A stretch of 10,328 bases of DNA from Frondihabitans sp. (GTDB lineage Bacteria; Actinomycetota; Actinomycetes; Actinomycetales; Microbacteriaceae). The stretch covers positions 1 to 10,328 of the forward strand of contig JAODMX010000304.1 of the NCBI GenBank assembly GCA_025464735.1, read 5' to 3'. Under the pieces are notes generated by a model that was given only the letters and a program-made list of their open reading frames with translations, did no database searches and was not told the origin of the DNA. Positions 1 through 6,721 of the stretch are shown piece after piece. Each line of letters begins with the position of its first letter. Positions within the stretch are counted from its first letter, which is position 1. A program made the position numbers and the translations under genes.

Positions 1-96
1 GGCGGAGTACTCGGCGCGCTCGTCGCGGTGCCGGTGGCGGCTGCGGCGACCATCCTCGTCGAGCGAGTCGTGATCGTCCACCAGCGAAGTCGCTGA
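1..96 (+). CDS. C-terminal end of a probable AI-2E family (PerM/UPF0118) membrane transporter
   Basis: Only the last 31 codons and the TGA stop at 94-96 lie in the window; the gene begins upstream. The visible peptide starts GGVLGALVAVPVAAAATILV and ends in a short basic tail (HQRSR). A glycine-rich turn followed by LGALVAVPVAAA and a final hydrophobic helix resembles the end of AI-2E/PerM-type exporters, where a 'G.lGallavPvaA' segment closes the last membrane helix. The family is inferred from this short stretch alone; another polytopic membrane protein is possible. It converges on the MarR gene, 26 bp away, with no strong terminator seen between them. Confidence 0.55.
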   Translation, partial: GGVLGALVAVPVAAAATILVERVVIVHQRSR

Positions 97-122
97 GCCC
101 CGTCACCTCTCTGCCCTCGGCC

Positions 123-575
123 TCAGAGGGACGTCGGGCCAAGGAGACGCCGGAGCAATACCTCGAGACGGGGGCGCTCCGAGGCGGTGAGCCGCGTGGT
201 CAGTGGTGCCAGCGCCTGACGTACCTGCGCGTACAGAGCCTCCGCGATATCCACGCCGTCCGAGCTGAGGAACACGTCGACGGCTCGGCCGTCACTCTCG
301 CTCGGGGCGCGCTCGAGCAGGCCGCGCTTCGCAGCCCGGTCGACGAGACCGGTCAGCGACGATTTCTCGAGGCCGAGGTAGTCGGCGAGTGTGCTCATCC
401 TCAGGCGGCGATCGCGCAGGATCCCGAGCACCCGCAGCTGGGTGAGCGACAGTTCGTGCTCGGCCCCCACCTTCGTCAGCACGGCCATCGTGGCGAAGGA
501 GGCTTCGACGATCGCGTCGACAAGTGCGTCCTCGGCGATCGACGAATTGGGACGCGCATCCTCAGCTGTTGTCAT
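123..575 (-). CDS. MarR-family winged-helix transcriptional regulator
   Basis: A 150-residue protein of normal MarR length. Residues 44-52 (LTQLRVLGI) precede a helix-turn-helix at about 60-85 (MSTLADYLGLEKSSLTGLVD), then the beta wing at 88-106 with the family pattern ...ESDGRAVDVFLSSDG. The flanking N- and C-terminal helices should form the dimer interface. MarR proteins are dimeric repressors, usually released by a small phenolic or electrophilic ligand. There is no cysteine in the protein, so it cannot sense by thiol oxidation as YodB- or QsrR-type MarR proteins do. It diverges from a quinone-oxidoreductase-like gene, with inverted repeats in the 77-bp gap, so autorepression and control of that neighbour are likely (inference). 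The ATG at 575 has only a weak AGG ahead of it. Confidence 0.9.
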   Translation of the reverse strand: MTTAEDARPNSSIAEDALVDAIVEASFATMAVLTKVGAEHELSLTQLRVLGILRDRRLRMSTLADYLGLEKSSLTGLVDRAAKRGLLERAPSESDGRAVDVFLSSDGVDIAEALYAQVRQALAPLTTRLTASERPRLEVLLRRLLGPTSL

Positions 576-584
576 AGCGGAAGC

Positions 585-614
585 CTAGTTGACAAAGTTG
601 GTATCGCCAACTAG
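585..614. promoter_or_regulatory. Probable MarR operator: nested inverted repeats overlapping a promoter
   Basis: Two perfect inverted repeats share almost the same axis. The outer arms are CTAGTTG (585-591) and CAACTAG (608-614). The inner arms are AGTTGG (596-601) and CCAACT (607-612). The site lies between the divergent MarR and oxidoreductase genes in a noticeably AT-rich stretch. It covers a consensus -35 (TTGACA, 589-594) on the plus strand, so a bound repressor would block RNA polymerase. That this MarR protein is the one that binds is inferred from position and symmetry. Confidence 0.7.
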
Positions 615-617
615 TTT
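589..617 (+). promoter_or_regulatory. Candidate promoter of the oxidoreductase gene
   Basis: A perfect -35 TTGACA at 589-594 is followed after 17 bp by TAGTTT (612-617), which matches TATAAT at only three of six positions. The strong -35 and ideal spacing make this the best candidate for the plus-strand gene starting at 653. The operator repeats occupy the -35 and the spacer. A better -10-like sequence (TATTAC, 625-630) lies too far from this -35. Confidence 0.45.
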
Positions 618-652
618 TAGTTCGTATTACCAATCATATTATGGAGGTCATC

Positions 653-1618
653 ATGAAGGCAGCTGTCGTCACATCGTTCGATTCCGCCCCGCGTTTCGAC
701 GAGTTCCGCGACCCGAGCGTGACCGAAGACGACGAGATGGTCGTCGACGTCGTCGCCGCCGGGCTCCACCCGCGCGTTCGCTCGCAAGCCGACGGCTCGC
801 ACTACACCAGCACCGACGAGCTCCCGCTCATTCCCGGCGTTGACGGGGTCGGGCGCGATGAGAACGGCACCCTTCGCTACTTTGTGCTGGCCGATACGAC
901 ACTCGGGTCCATGGCAGAGAAGACGATCATCGACCGCCGCCGGAGCGTTGTGCTCCCCGAAGGCAGCGACCCGATCACTGTGGCAGCGGCGATGAACCCG
1001 GCGATGTCTTCGTGGATCGCGCTTCGCCAGCGCATCCGGTTCGAGCCCGGCCAGAACGTCTTGGTCCTCGGCGCCACCGGCAACGCCGGGCAGATGGCCA
1101 TCCAGGTCGCGAAGCTCCTCGGGGCGAGCGAGATCATCGGGGCAGCCCGCAACGCCGACCTGCTCGCCGGTCTCCCCGTGCTGGGCGCGACCGCGACGGT
1201 CCACCTCGACGGAGATCCCGACGAGGTCGCGGCCCGGTTGGGCGCCGCCGCCAAACACGTCGACGTCGTGATCGACTACCTCTGGGGTGAGCCGACCGAG
1301 CAGGCTCTGGTCGCCGTCGTTCTCGGGCGAGAGGACGAACACCAGCCGCTGACCTGGATCCAGATCGGTTCCGTCACGGGCGCCACGGCCCGGATTCCGT
1401 CCGCGGCGCTGCGCTCCACCCGCCTGTCGATCGTGGGCAGCGGTCAGGGGTCCGTGAGCGCCCGCGAGATCGTTGCCGAGCTGCCGGCTTTGGCCGCGGA
1501 GATCACGAAGGGCACCTTCGAGGTCGATGCCCGCGCCGTACCCCTTGCGGACGTCGAGCAGGCGTGGTCTGACGCCGCGACGTCGAAGCAGCGCATCGTC
1601 CTCACGCCCGGAGCCTGA
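653..1618 (+). CDS. Zinc-free medium-chain dehydrogenase, quinone-oxidoreductase-like
   Basis: A 321-residue protein of the medium-chain dehydrogenase/reductase superfamily, which reduces quinones, enones or related carbonyls with NAD(P)H in the cytoplasm. The N-terminal GroES-like half runs to about residue 115 and includes VVAAGLHPRV and LPLIPGVDGVG. The Rossmann half has the nucleotide-binding loop LGATGNAGQMA at 139-149. There is no cysteine anywhere, so neither the catalytic nor the structural zinc site of classical alcohol dehydrogenases can form; this fits the zinc-free QOR branch. The frame is open from ATG 641, but ATG 653 is preferred: GGAGG at 643-647 sits 5 nt ahead, and MKAAVV is the usual family start. 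Divergent to a MarR gene and probably controlled by it, so a role in handling a toxic electrophile is plausible. The true substrate is unknown. Confidence 0.88.
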   Translation: MKAAVVTSFDSAPRFDEFRDPSVTEDDEMVVDVVAAGLHPRVRSQADGSHYTSTDELPLIPGVDGVGRDENGTLRYFVLADTTLGSMAEKTIIDRRRSVVLPEGSDPITVAAAMNPAMSSWIALRQRIRFEPGQNVLVLGATGNAGQMAIQVAKLLGASEIIGAARNADLLAGLPVLGATATVHLDGDPDEVAARLGAAAKHVDVVIDYLWGEPTEQALVAVVLGREDEHQPLTWIQIGSVTGATARIPSAALRSTRLSIVGSGQGSVSAREIVAELPALAAEITKGTFEVDARAVPLADVEQAWSDAATSKQRIVLTPGA

Positions 1619-1653
1619 CCGCGGCGAGCGCCGGGGGCGGCGCCGATCGGCCA

Positions 1654-2775
1654 TCAGGCCCAGACGTCGCGGGCGATCGAGACGACCTCGGCGATCTTGG
1701 CCCACTGTTGGTCGTCGGTGAGATCGTTGCCGTCCTCCGTCGAGGCGAAGCCACACTGCGGGCTGAGCGCGAGCTGGCCGAGGGGTGCGAACGTTGCCGC
1801 CTCCTCGATGCGCCGGACGATCTCGGCACGGTCTTCCAGAGCCCCGGTCTTCGTCGTGACCAGCCCGAGCACGACGATCTTGGGGCCGACCGGCAGAAAC
1901 CGCAGCGGCTCGAATCCGCCGGCCCGCTCAGAGTCGTACTCGAGGAAGTAGCCGTCGTAGTCGCACCCGGCGAGCAGGTGCTCGGCGATCGGCTCGTAGC
2001 CGCCCGACGAGATCCAGGTCGAGCGGAAGTTCCCACGGCAGACGTGCGTCGTGATCGTCATGTCGTCGGGCCGACCGCGGAGCGACTCGTTGATCAGGTC
2101 CGTGTACGCGTCGGCGAGCCCCTCGGTGTCGGTGCCGCGCGCTCGCGCCTTCTCGAGCTCATCGTCGGAGCACAGATATGCCCACGCGGTGTCGTCGAAC
2201 TGCAGGTACCGGCACCCGGCGTCGTAGAACGCCCGAACTGCGTCACGGTACGCGGTGGCCAGGTCGCGGAACAGTGAGTCTCGATCGGGGTACACGGACA
2301 CATCGACGGCGTCCCGCTCGAGGCGGAAGTGCAGCACGGTCGGTGCCGGAATCGTCATCTTGGGCAGCGCGGCCGGTGCCGCCCCCTCGGCCACATCGGC
2401 GACGAGCCGGCGGAAGTGCTCCAGCATCGGGTGATCGGCCGGGAAGGAGATCGGCCCGGTCACTCGGAGGCCCTGCGGCCGCGTCTCGACCCCGGCGAAC
2501 TGGATCCCGTGGTCGAGCTCGACTACCTCGACTCCGTTGAGAAGCCCGAAGAAGTCGAAATGCCACCAGGCGCGACGAAACTCGCCGTCGGTAGCCACCT
2601 CGAGGCCCGACTCGTGCTCGTGCGCGACGAGGTTCTTGATCTCCGCGTCTTCGACGGCGGCGAGCGCGGCATCGTCGATGATGCCGGCCCCGTGGTCGGC
2701 GCGCGCCTTCTTGAGTCGGGTCGGGCGGAGAAAGCTGCCGACGATGTCGGCACGGAACGGGACTGAGGCGGGCAT
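1654..2775 (-). CDS. Core methionine synthase (MetE C-terminal domain only, YxjG-like)
   Basis: A 373-residue protein matching only the catalytic C-terminal barrel of cobalamin-independent methionine synthase. Full MetE is about 750 residues. Family members move a methyl group to homocysteine (or a related thiol) activated by zinc. The zinc ligands are all visible: H244 and C246 in THVCRGN, E279 in FLEYDS and C341 in SPQCGF. The N-terminal VGSFLRP (12-18) matches the conserved IGSFP-type loop. The methyl donor of these short enzymes is not settled by sequence and need not be methyltetrahydrofolate polyglutamate. The frame is open to ATG 2820, but ATG 2775 fits the family start (PFRADIVGSFLRP). 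Its GGAGG lies only 1 nt from the ATG, unusually close, so an upstream GTG at 2799 remains possible. It diverges from the siderophore operon, with an iron box 51 bp ahead of its start. Confidence 0.85.
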   Translation of the reverse strand: MPASVPFRADIVGSFLRPTRLKKARADHGAGIIDDAALAAVEDAEIKNLVAHEHESGLEVATDGEFRRAWWHFDFFGLLNGVEVVELDHGIQFAGVETRPQGLRVTGPISFPADHPMLEHFRRLVADVAEGAAPAALPKMTIPAPTVLHFRLERDAVDVSVYPDRDSLFRDLATAYRDAVRAFYDAGCRYLQFDDTAWAYLCSDDELEKARARGTDTEGLADAYTDLINESLRGRPDDMTITTHVCRGNFRSTWISSGGYEPIAEHLLAGCDYDGYFLEYDSERAGGFEPLRFLPVGPKIVVLGLVTTKTGALEDRAEIVRRIEEAATFAPLGQLALSPQCGFASTEDGNDLTDDQQWAKIAEVVSIARDVWA

Positions 2776-2826
2776 GCCTCCAGCGTATCGGGCATCCACA
2801 GCGTCGATCGAGTTGCACAAACCTGA

Positions 2827-2845
2827 TTAGGTTAGGCTAACCTTA
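2827..2845. promoter_or_regulatory. DtxR/IdeR iron box
   Basis: TTAGGTTAGGCTAACCTTA is a near-perfect copy of the 19-bp actinobacterial iron-box palindrome TTAGGTTAGSCTAACCTAA; the only departure is T at 2844. DtxR or IdeR loaded with Fe(II) binds such sites and represses iron-uptake genes when iron is sufficient. The box ends 6 bp before the ATPase ATG at 2852, so it covers the core promoter of the siderophore operon. A -10-like TAACCT (2838-2843) lies inside it, 8 nt before the ATG, and no Shine-Dalgarno sequence is close to that ATG, which suggests a leaderless transcript. Confidence 0.88.
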
Positions 2846-2851
2846 CTGACC

Positions 2852-3679
2852 ATGACCGGACGTGAATTGGCCCTGGCCGGCCACGAGATCACCGTGGCCT
2901 ACGACGGAGTCGATGTCGTCCACCGAGCGACTCTGACGCTGCCGGCCGCGGAAGTCACCGCCCTCGTCGGACCGAATGGGAGCGGCAAGTCGTCGCTTCT
3001 GCGCGCGATGGCGCGTCTTCAGCCGGCCCGTGGCGGAGCGCTCTCAGTCGAAGGCGACGACGGCTGGGCCTTGTCTCCGAAGGACTTCGCCCGACGCGTC
3101 GCCCTTCTCACCCAGGGGCGACCCACGCCCGGCGGCCTCAGCGTGCGCGACGTTGTGGAGTTCGGCCGGTATCCGTACCGGGGTCGGTGGGGACGTCCGG
3201 ATCCTGAGGGTCCAGAAGCCATCGACCGCGCCCTGCACGCGACGGGCATCGTCGAATTCGCCGGACGCCCCGTCGATCAGCTCTCCGGCGGGCAGCTCCA
3301 GCGCGTGTGGTTGGCGAGCTGCCTGGCCCAGGAAACGCGAGTGCTGCTCCTGGACGAGCCGACCACCTACCTCGACCTGCGATACCAGGTCGAACTCCTC
3401 GATCTGATCCGCGATCTGGCCGACACGAACGGAATCGCCGTGGGTGTCGTGCTCCACGACCTCGACCAGGCGGCGTCGGTCGCCGACCATGTGGCTCTGC
3501 TCAGTGCGGGCCGGATCGTGGCGCACGGCTCCCCCGCGGATGTGCTTACCGCACCCCTCCTCACCGACGTCTACGGCATCCGCATCGACGTCGACACCGA
3601 CCCGAACACGGGCCGAGTGCGCACCCGCGCCATCGGCCGACACCACACCAGAACCGAAAGGCTCCCCGCCCTCCCATGA
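2852..3679 (+). CDS. Ferric-siderophore ABC transporter ATPase (FecE/FepC/FhuC type)
   Basis: A 275-residue cytoplasmic ATPase that powers iron-chelate import. All nucleotide-binding elements are present in order: Walker A GPNGSGKSS (40-48), Q-loop glutamine Q88, ABC signature LSGGQLQR (144-151), Walker B RVLLLDEP (163-170), D-loop YLDL (173-176) and switch histidine H202 in VVLHDLDQA. LSGGQLQR followed by TYLDLRYQVELL is typical of the iron-chelate (FepC/FhuC) subfamily. It is the first gene of a tight three-gene operon, its TGA overlapping the next ATG. Expression is probably iron-repressed through the box just upstream. The His/Arg/Thr-rich tail after about residue 250 is less conserved-looking. 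Confidence 0.93.
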   Translation: MTGRELALAGHEITVAYDGVDVVHRATLTLPAAEVTALVGPNGSGKSSLLRAMARLQPARGGALSVEGDDGWALSPKDFARRVALLTQGRPTPGGLSVRDVVEFGRYPYRGRWGRPDPEGPEAIDRALHATGIVEFAGRPVDQLSGGQLQRVWLASCLAQETRVLLLDEPTTYLDLRYQVELLDLIRDLADTNGIAVGVVLHDLDQAASVADHVALLSAGRIVAHGSPADVLTAPLLTDVYGIRIDVDTDPNTGRVRTRAIGRHHTRTERLPALP

Positions 3680-4653
3680 GACGACGACTCCTGCTCACGA
3701 CAGCCCTTGCCGCCAGCGTCGCGCTGGCCCTCACCGCCTGCGGCACCACCCAGCCCGCCGCCACCGGCACCGCCTCGACAGGGAAGTCGATCACGCTGAC
3801 CGACGCCAGCGGCACGAAGATCCACCTCGACGGGCCGGCCACGAAGATCGTCGGAACCGAGTGGAACGTTGTCGAGAGTCTCATCTCGCTCGGTGTGAAT
3901 CCCGTCGGTGTGGCCGACGTCAAGGGGTACAAGGAGTGGGACACCGCGGCTCCCCTTGAGACCGCCGCGACTGACATCGGCACCCGGGGCGAGCCGAGCC
4001 TCGACACCATCGCCTCACTGTCGCCCGACCTCATCGTGGCCACGACCGACCTCTCGTCCGCCTCGGTGAAACAGTTGCGTCAGATCGCCCCCGTGCTCCA
4101 GGTGCGCTCCGCGAACGCGTCCGGTCAAGTGCAGCAGATGCTCAGCAACGTCGACCTCATCGCCAAGGCGACGGGCACCCAGACGAAAGCGGCGAGCATC
4201 GAAGCGTCGTTCGAGAAGACCGTCGCCGACGGCAAGAAGGCCATCAAGGCCGCGGGGCACAGCGGCGAGAGGTTCGCCTTCGCCGACGGGTGGGTCGATT
4301 CCAACCAGGTCGGGATCCGTCCGTATGTGAAGGGATCGTTGATCGGTGACGTGACGTCGGATCTCGGGTTGACGAACGCGTGGACCCTCACCGGTGACAA
4401 GGACTACGGGCTGGCGAGCACCGATGTCGAAGGGCTGACGAAGCTCGGCGACGTGCAGTTCCTCTACATCACCAACGCGAGCGAGGGCGACGACGTCTTC
4501 GCCGACGTCCTCGGCAAGAACGCCATCTGGAAGTCACTGCCGTTCGTGAAGGACGACCAGGTTCATCGACTTGCCGACGGCATTTGGATGTTCGGCGGGC
4601 CGGCCTCGATGGAGGCCTACATTCACGCCGTCGTCAAGGCACTGACCAAGTAG
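3676..4653 (+). CDS. Iron-siderophore substrate-binding lipoprotein (FecB/FhuD type)
   Basis: A 325-residue lipoprotein receptor. The signal peptide has a basic start (MRRR), a hydrophobic core and a lipobox LTAC at 19-22, so the mature protein should begin with lipid-modified Cys22 and sit on the outer face of the membrane. A Thr/Ala/Ser-rich linker (23-36) leads to a class III, FecB/FhuD-like bilobed domain; SLDTIASLSPDLIVATT is a typical family segment and AYIHAVVKALTK closes the protein. The siderophore cannot be named from sequence. The ATG overlaps the ATPase stop as ATGA (3676-3679) without a nearby Shine-Dalgarno sequence, pointing to translational coupling. The frame is open far upstream inside the ATPase gene, but the signal peptide fixes this start. 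Confidence 0.93.
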   Translation: MRRRLLLTTALAASVALALTACGTTQPAATGTASTGKSITLTDASGTKIHLDGPATKIVGTEWNVVESLISLGVNPVGVADVKGYKEWDTAAPLETAATDIGTRGEPSLDTIASLSPDLIVATTDLSSASVKQLRQIAPVLQVRSANASGQVQQMLSNVDLIAKATGTQTKAASIEASFEKTVADGKKAIKAAGHSGERFAFADGWVDSNQVGIRPYVKGSLIGDVTSDLGLTNAWTLTGDKDYGLASTDVEGLTKLGDVQFLYITNASEGDDVFADVLGKNAIWKSLPFVKDDQVHRLADGIWMFGGPASMEAYIHAVVKALTK

Positions 4654-4657
4654 AACC

Positions 4658-6721
4658 GTGACCGTCATCACCGGAGACCGCGCCGGCGTCGGTTTGCGAA
4701 GTCTCGCTCGCCTTCCCGCGCTGACACTCGTTGCGGTTCTCACGCTGGCCGTCCTCGCAGCGATCGACGTGACACAGGGAACCGCGGGCATCGGTCCGGG
4801 TCAGCTCTGGGACGCCGTCGTGGGTCGATCGGCGCCGTCGGACACCGCCGTCATCGTCTCCTCGAGGGTGCCGCGGATGCTGGCCGGGATCCTGGTGGGA
4901 AGCGCCCTGGGGATGGCCGGCGCGGCACTCCAGGCGATCAGCCGCAACGTGCTCGCCTCCCCCGACACGCTTGCCGTCAGCGCCGGCGCCTACTGCGGCC
5001 TCGCGATCGTCGCCGTGACGGGCCTGTCGCTGCCGCTCGTGGCGTCGTCGGGGGTCGCGTTCGCGGGCGGGCTGGTCGCGGCGGGGGTCGTTCTGGCTCT
5101 GTCGGGTCTCGGATCCGGAACGATCCGCCTCGTCCTCGCCGGCAGCGCGCTCGCTCTCGGGGTGAGTTCCGTGACGGGCGCGCTCATCCTCCTGTTCCCG
5201 GAGCGCACTGTCGGCCTCTACCAGTGGGGTCAGGGCAGCATCGGCCAGAGCGGCCCAGCGGGTGTGCTGCAGATGCTTCCGATCGCTCTGGTCGGGGCGG
5301 TCGGCCTCCTCGCGCTGGGGCGCCGAATCGATGCCCTCACCCTCGGCGACGACGCCGCACAGAGTCTCGGAGTCGGCGTGCGGTCGACTCGAATCGGATC
5401 CGTCGTCCTCGCGGTGCTTCTCGCAGCGGCCGCCGTGACTCTCGCGGGGCCGATCGGTTTCGTCGGCCTCTGCGCCCCGGCACTCCTGCGGCCGCTGGCC
5501 CGGGTGGTGCCCGGCCTCGTGCGTACGCGGACCTTCCTGCCCCTCGCGGGCCTCGTCGGCGCGATCGTCGTCCTGGCGTCCGACGTCCTGCTGCGCGCAT
5601 TCATCGGCGCCCAGGCAGCGGTGCAGGTGCCGACCGGAGTCGTGACGTCGTTCGTCGGCGCGATCTTCCTGGTCGTGCTGGCCTTCCGAGTGCGGGATCA
5701 AGGATCCGTCGCCCCAGCCGACCATCACCGCGTCGCCACCACGAGACGCTTCCGCCTCACCGCCGGCGCCCTCGTCGTAGCCCTGGTCGCCGTCGTGATC
5801 GCGGCTGTGCTGCTCGGCGACACGAAACTGCTTCTCGGGGACGTGACGACCTGGATCCAAGGGCGCGCCGGTCGCATCGTCGACTACGTGCTCGACACAC
5901 GGCTGCCGCGCGTGGCTGCGGCGTGCGCCGCCGGTGCTGCCCTCGCCCTCGCCGGAACCCTCGTCCAAGCCGTGACCCGGAATCCGCTGGCCGAGCCGGG
6001 AATTCTCGGCGTCTCAGGCGGAGCCGGCCTCGGCGCTGTTCTCCTTGTCACGACCGTGCCGTCAGCCGCGTCCTGGGGCATCGCCGGGGCCGCGTTCGTC
6101 GGTGCCGCGGTCGCTGCAGCCGCGGTGTTCGGCCTGGCCGCGCGGGGCGGGTTCCAGCAGAACCGGCTCGTGCTCATCGGCGTCGGGGTGTCGGCGGCGA
6201 CAACGGCGCTGATCAGCCTGCTCATCGTGCTGACGGACCCGTTCAACGCGACGAAGGCGCTTACCTGGCTCTCGGGCTCGACCTACGGTCGGACCTTCGC
6301 CGACGTGACGCCCGTTCTGATCGTGCTTGCGGCGTCGGCCGGAGTGGTCGCCGTTCGGCACGGTGCTCTCGACCTGGTGTCGCTCGATGAGGACACGCCG
6401 CGACTCCTGGGGGTGGCGCTCCCGCCGGCGCGGCTGCTCTTCCTCACCGTGAGCGTGCTGCTGACGTCCGTGGCAGTGGCATCGGTGGGCGCCATCGGCT
6501 TCGTGGGACTGATCGCGCCGCATGCGGCCCGCAGTCTCGTCGGGCGGCGGCACGCCCGAGTGATGCCGGTGGCGGTCATGCTCGGGGCGACCCTCGTCTG
6601 CGCGGCCGATCTCGTCGGACGAACGGTCATCGCGCCGGCCCAACTCGGTGCGGGTCTGCTGACCGCCCTGCTGGGCACCCCCTACTTCATCTGGCTGCTC
6701 TGGCGTTCGCGTCGGGCGTGA
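4658..6721 (+). CDS. Fused double FecCD-family iron-siderophore permease (FhuB-like)
   Basis: A 687-residue membrane protein made of two FecCD permease units in tandem, as in E. coli FhuB (about 660 residues). Other systems use two separate proteins such as FecC and FecD. The repeats are clear: RVPRMLAGILVGSALGMAGA (70-89) corresponds to RLPRVAAACAAGAALALAGT (415-434), and the cytoplasmic coupling region GPIGFVGLCAPALLRP (264-279) corresponds to GAIGFVGLIAPHAARS (611-626). A hydrophilic linker at about 344-365 joins the halves. Together they form the whole membrane channel for the ferric chelate, energised by the ATPase encoded two genes upstream. The GTG start lies 4 nt after the lipoprotein stop and lacks a good Shine-Dalgarno sequence, so it is probably coupled. 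The last 35 bp overlap the convergent VOC gene. Confidence 0.93.
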   Translation: MTVITGDRAGVGLRSLARLPALTLVAVLTLAVLAAIDVTQGTAGIGPGQLWDAVVGRSAPSDTAVIVSSRVPRMLAGILVGSALGMAGAALQAISRNVLASPDTLAVSAGAYCGLAIVAVTGLSLPLVASSGVAFAGGLVAAGVVLALSGLGSGTIRLVLAGSALALGVSSVTGALILLFPERTVGLYQWGQGSIGQSGPAGVLQMLPIALVGAVGLLALGRRIDALTLGDDAAQSLGVGVRSTRIGSVVLAVLLAAAAVTLAGPIGFVGLCAPALLRPLARVVPGLVRTRTFLPLAGLVGAIVVLASDVLLRAFIGAQAAVQVPTGVVTSFVGAIFLVVLAFRVRDQGSVAPADHHRVATTRRFRLTAGALVVALVAVVIAAVLLGDTKLLLGDVTTWIQGRAGRIVDYVLDTRLPRVAAACAAGAALALAGTLVQAVTRNPLAEPGILGVSGGAGLGAVLLVTTVPSAASWGIAGAAFVGAAVAAAAVFGLAARGGFQQNRLVLIGVGVSAATTALISLLIVLTDPFNATKALTWLSGSTYGRTFADVTPVLIVLAASAGVVAVRHGALDLVSLDEDTPRLLGVALPPARLLFLTVSVLLTSVAVASVGAIGFVGLIAPHAARSLVGRRHARVMPVAVMLGATLVCAADLVGRTVIAPAQLGAGLLTALLGTPYFIWLLWRSRRA

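Noticed and set aside
109..130. Short hairpins (CCCTC/GAGGG and CTCTG/CAGAG) between the first gene and the MarR gene
   Set aside because: Stems are only 5 bp, mutually exclusive, reach into the MarR coding end and have no T-run; too weak to call a terminator.
641..652. ATG at 641 as start of the oxidoreductase
   Set aside because: The GGAGG ribosome site lies at 643-647, inside that extension and 5 nt before ATG 653, and MKAAVV is the usual family N-terminus.
1619..1653. GC-rich hairpins (such as CGGC-GAGC-GCCG at 1622-1633) between the convergent oxidoreductase and core MetE genes
   Set aside because: A bidirectional terminator would be expected here, but the stems are short, there is no T-run, and such symmetry arises easily in very GC-rich sequence.
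617..1756. Long minus-strand open frame across the oxidoreductase gene
   Set aside because: It lies opposite a well-supported gene; its product is Arg/Gly/Asp-rich with no recognisable domain, typical of antisense frames in GC-rich DNA.
4634..5968. 444-codon minus-strand open frame under the permease gene
   Set aside because: Its product is hydrophilic, low-complexity and rich in Arg, Asp, Glu and Gly. It is the antisense shadow of a clear double permease.
5224..6390. 388-codon plus-strand open frame inside the permease gene
   Set aside because: It is an Arg/Pro-rich out-of-frame reading of the permease, without domains.
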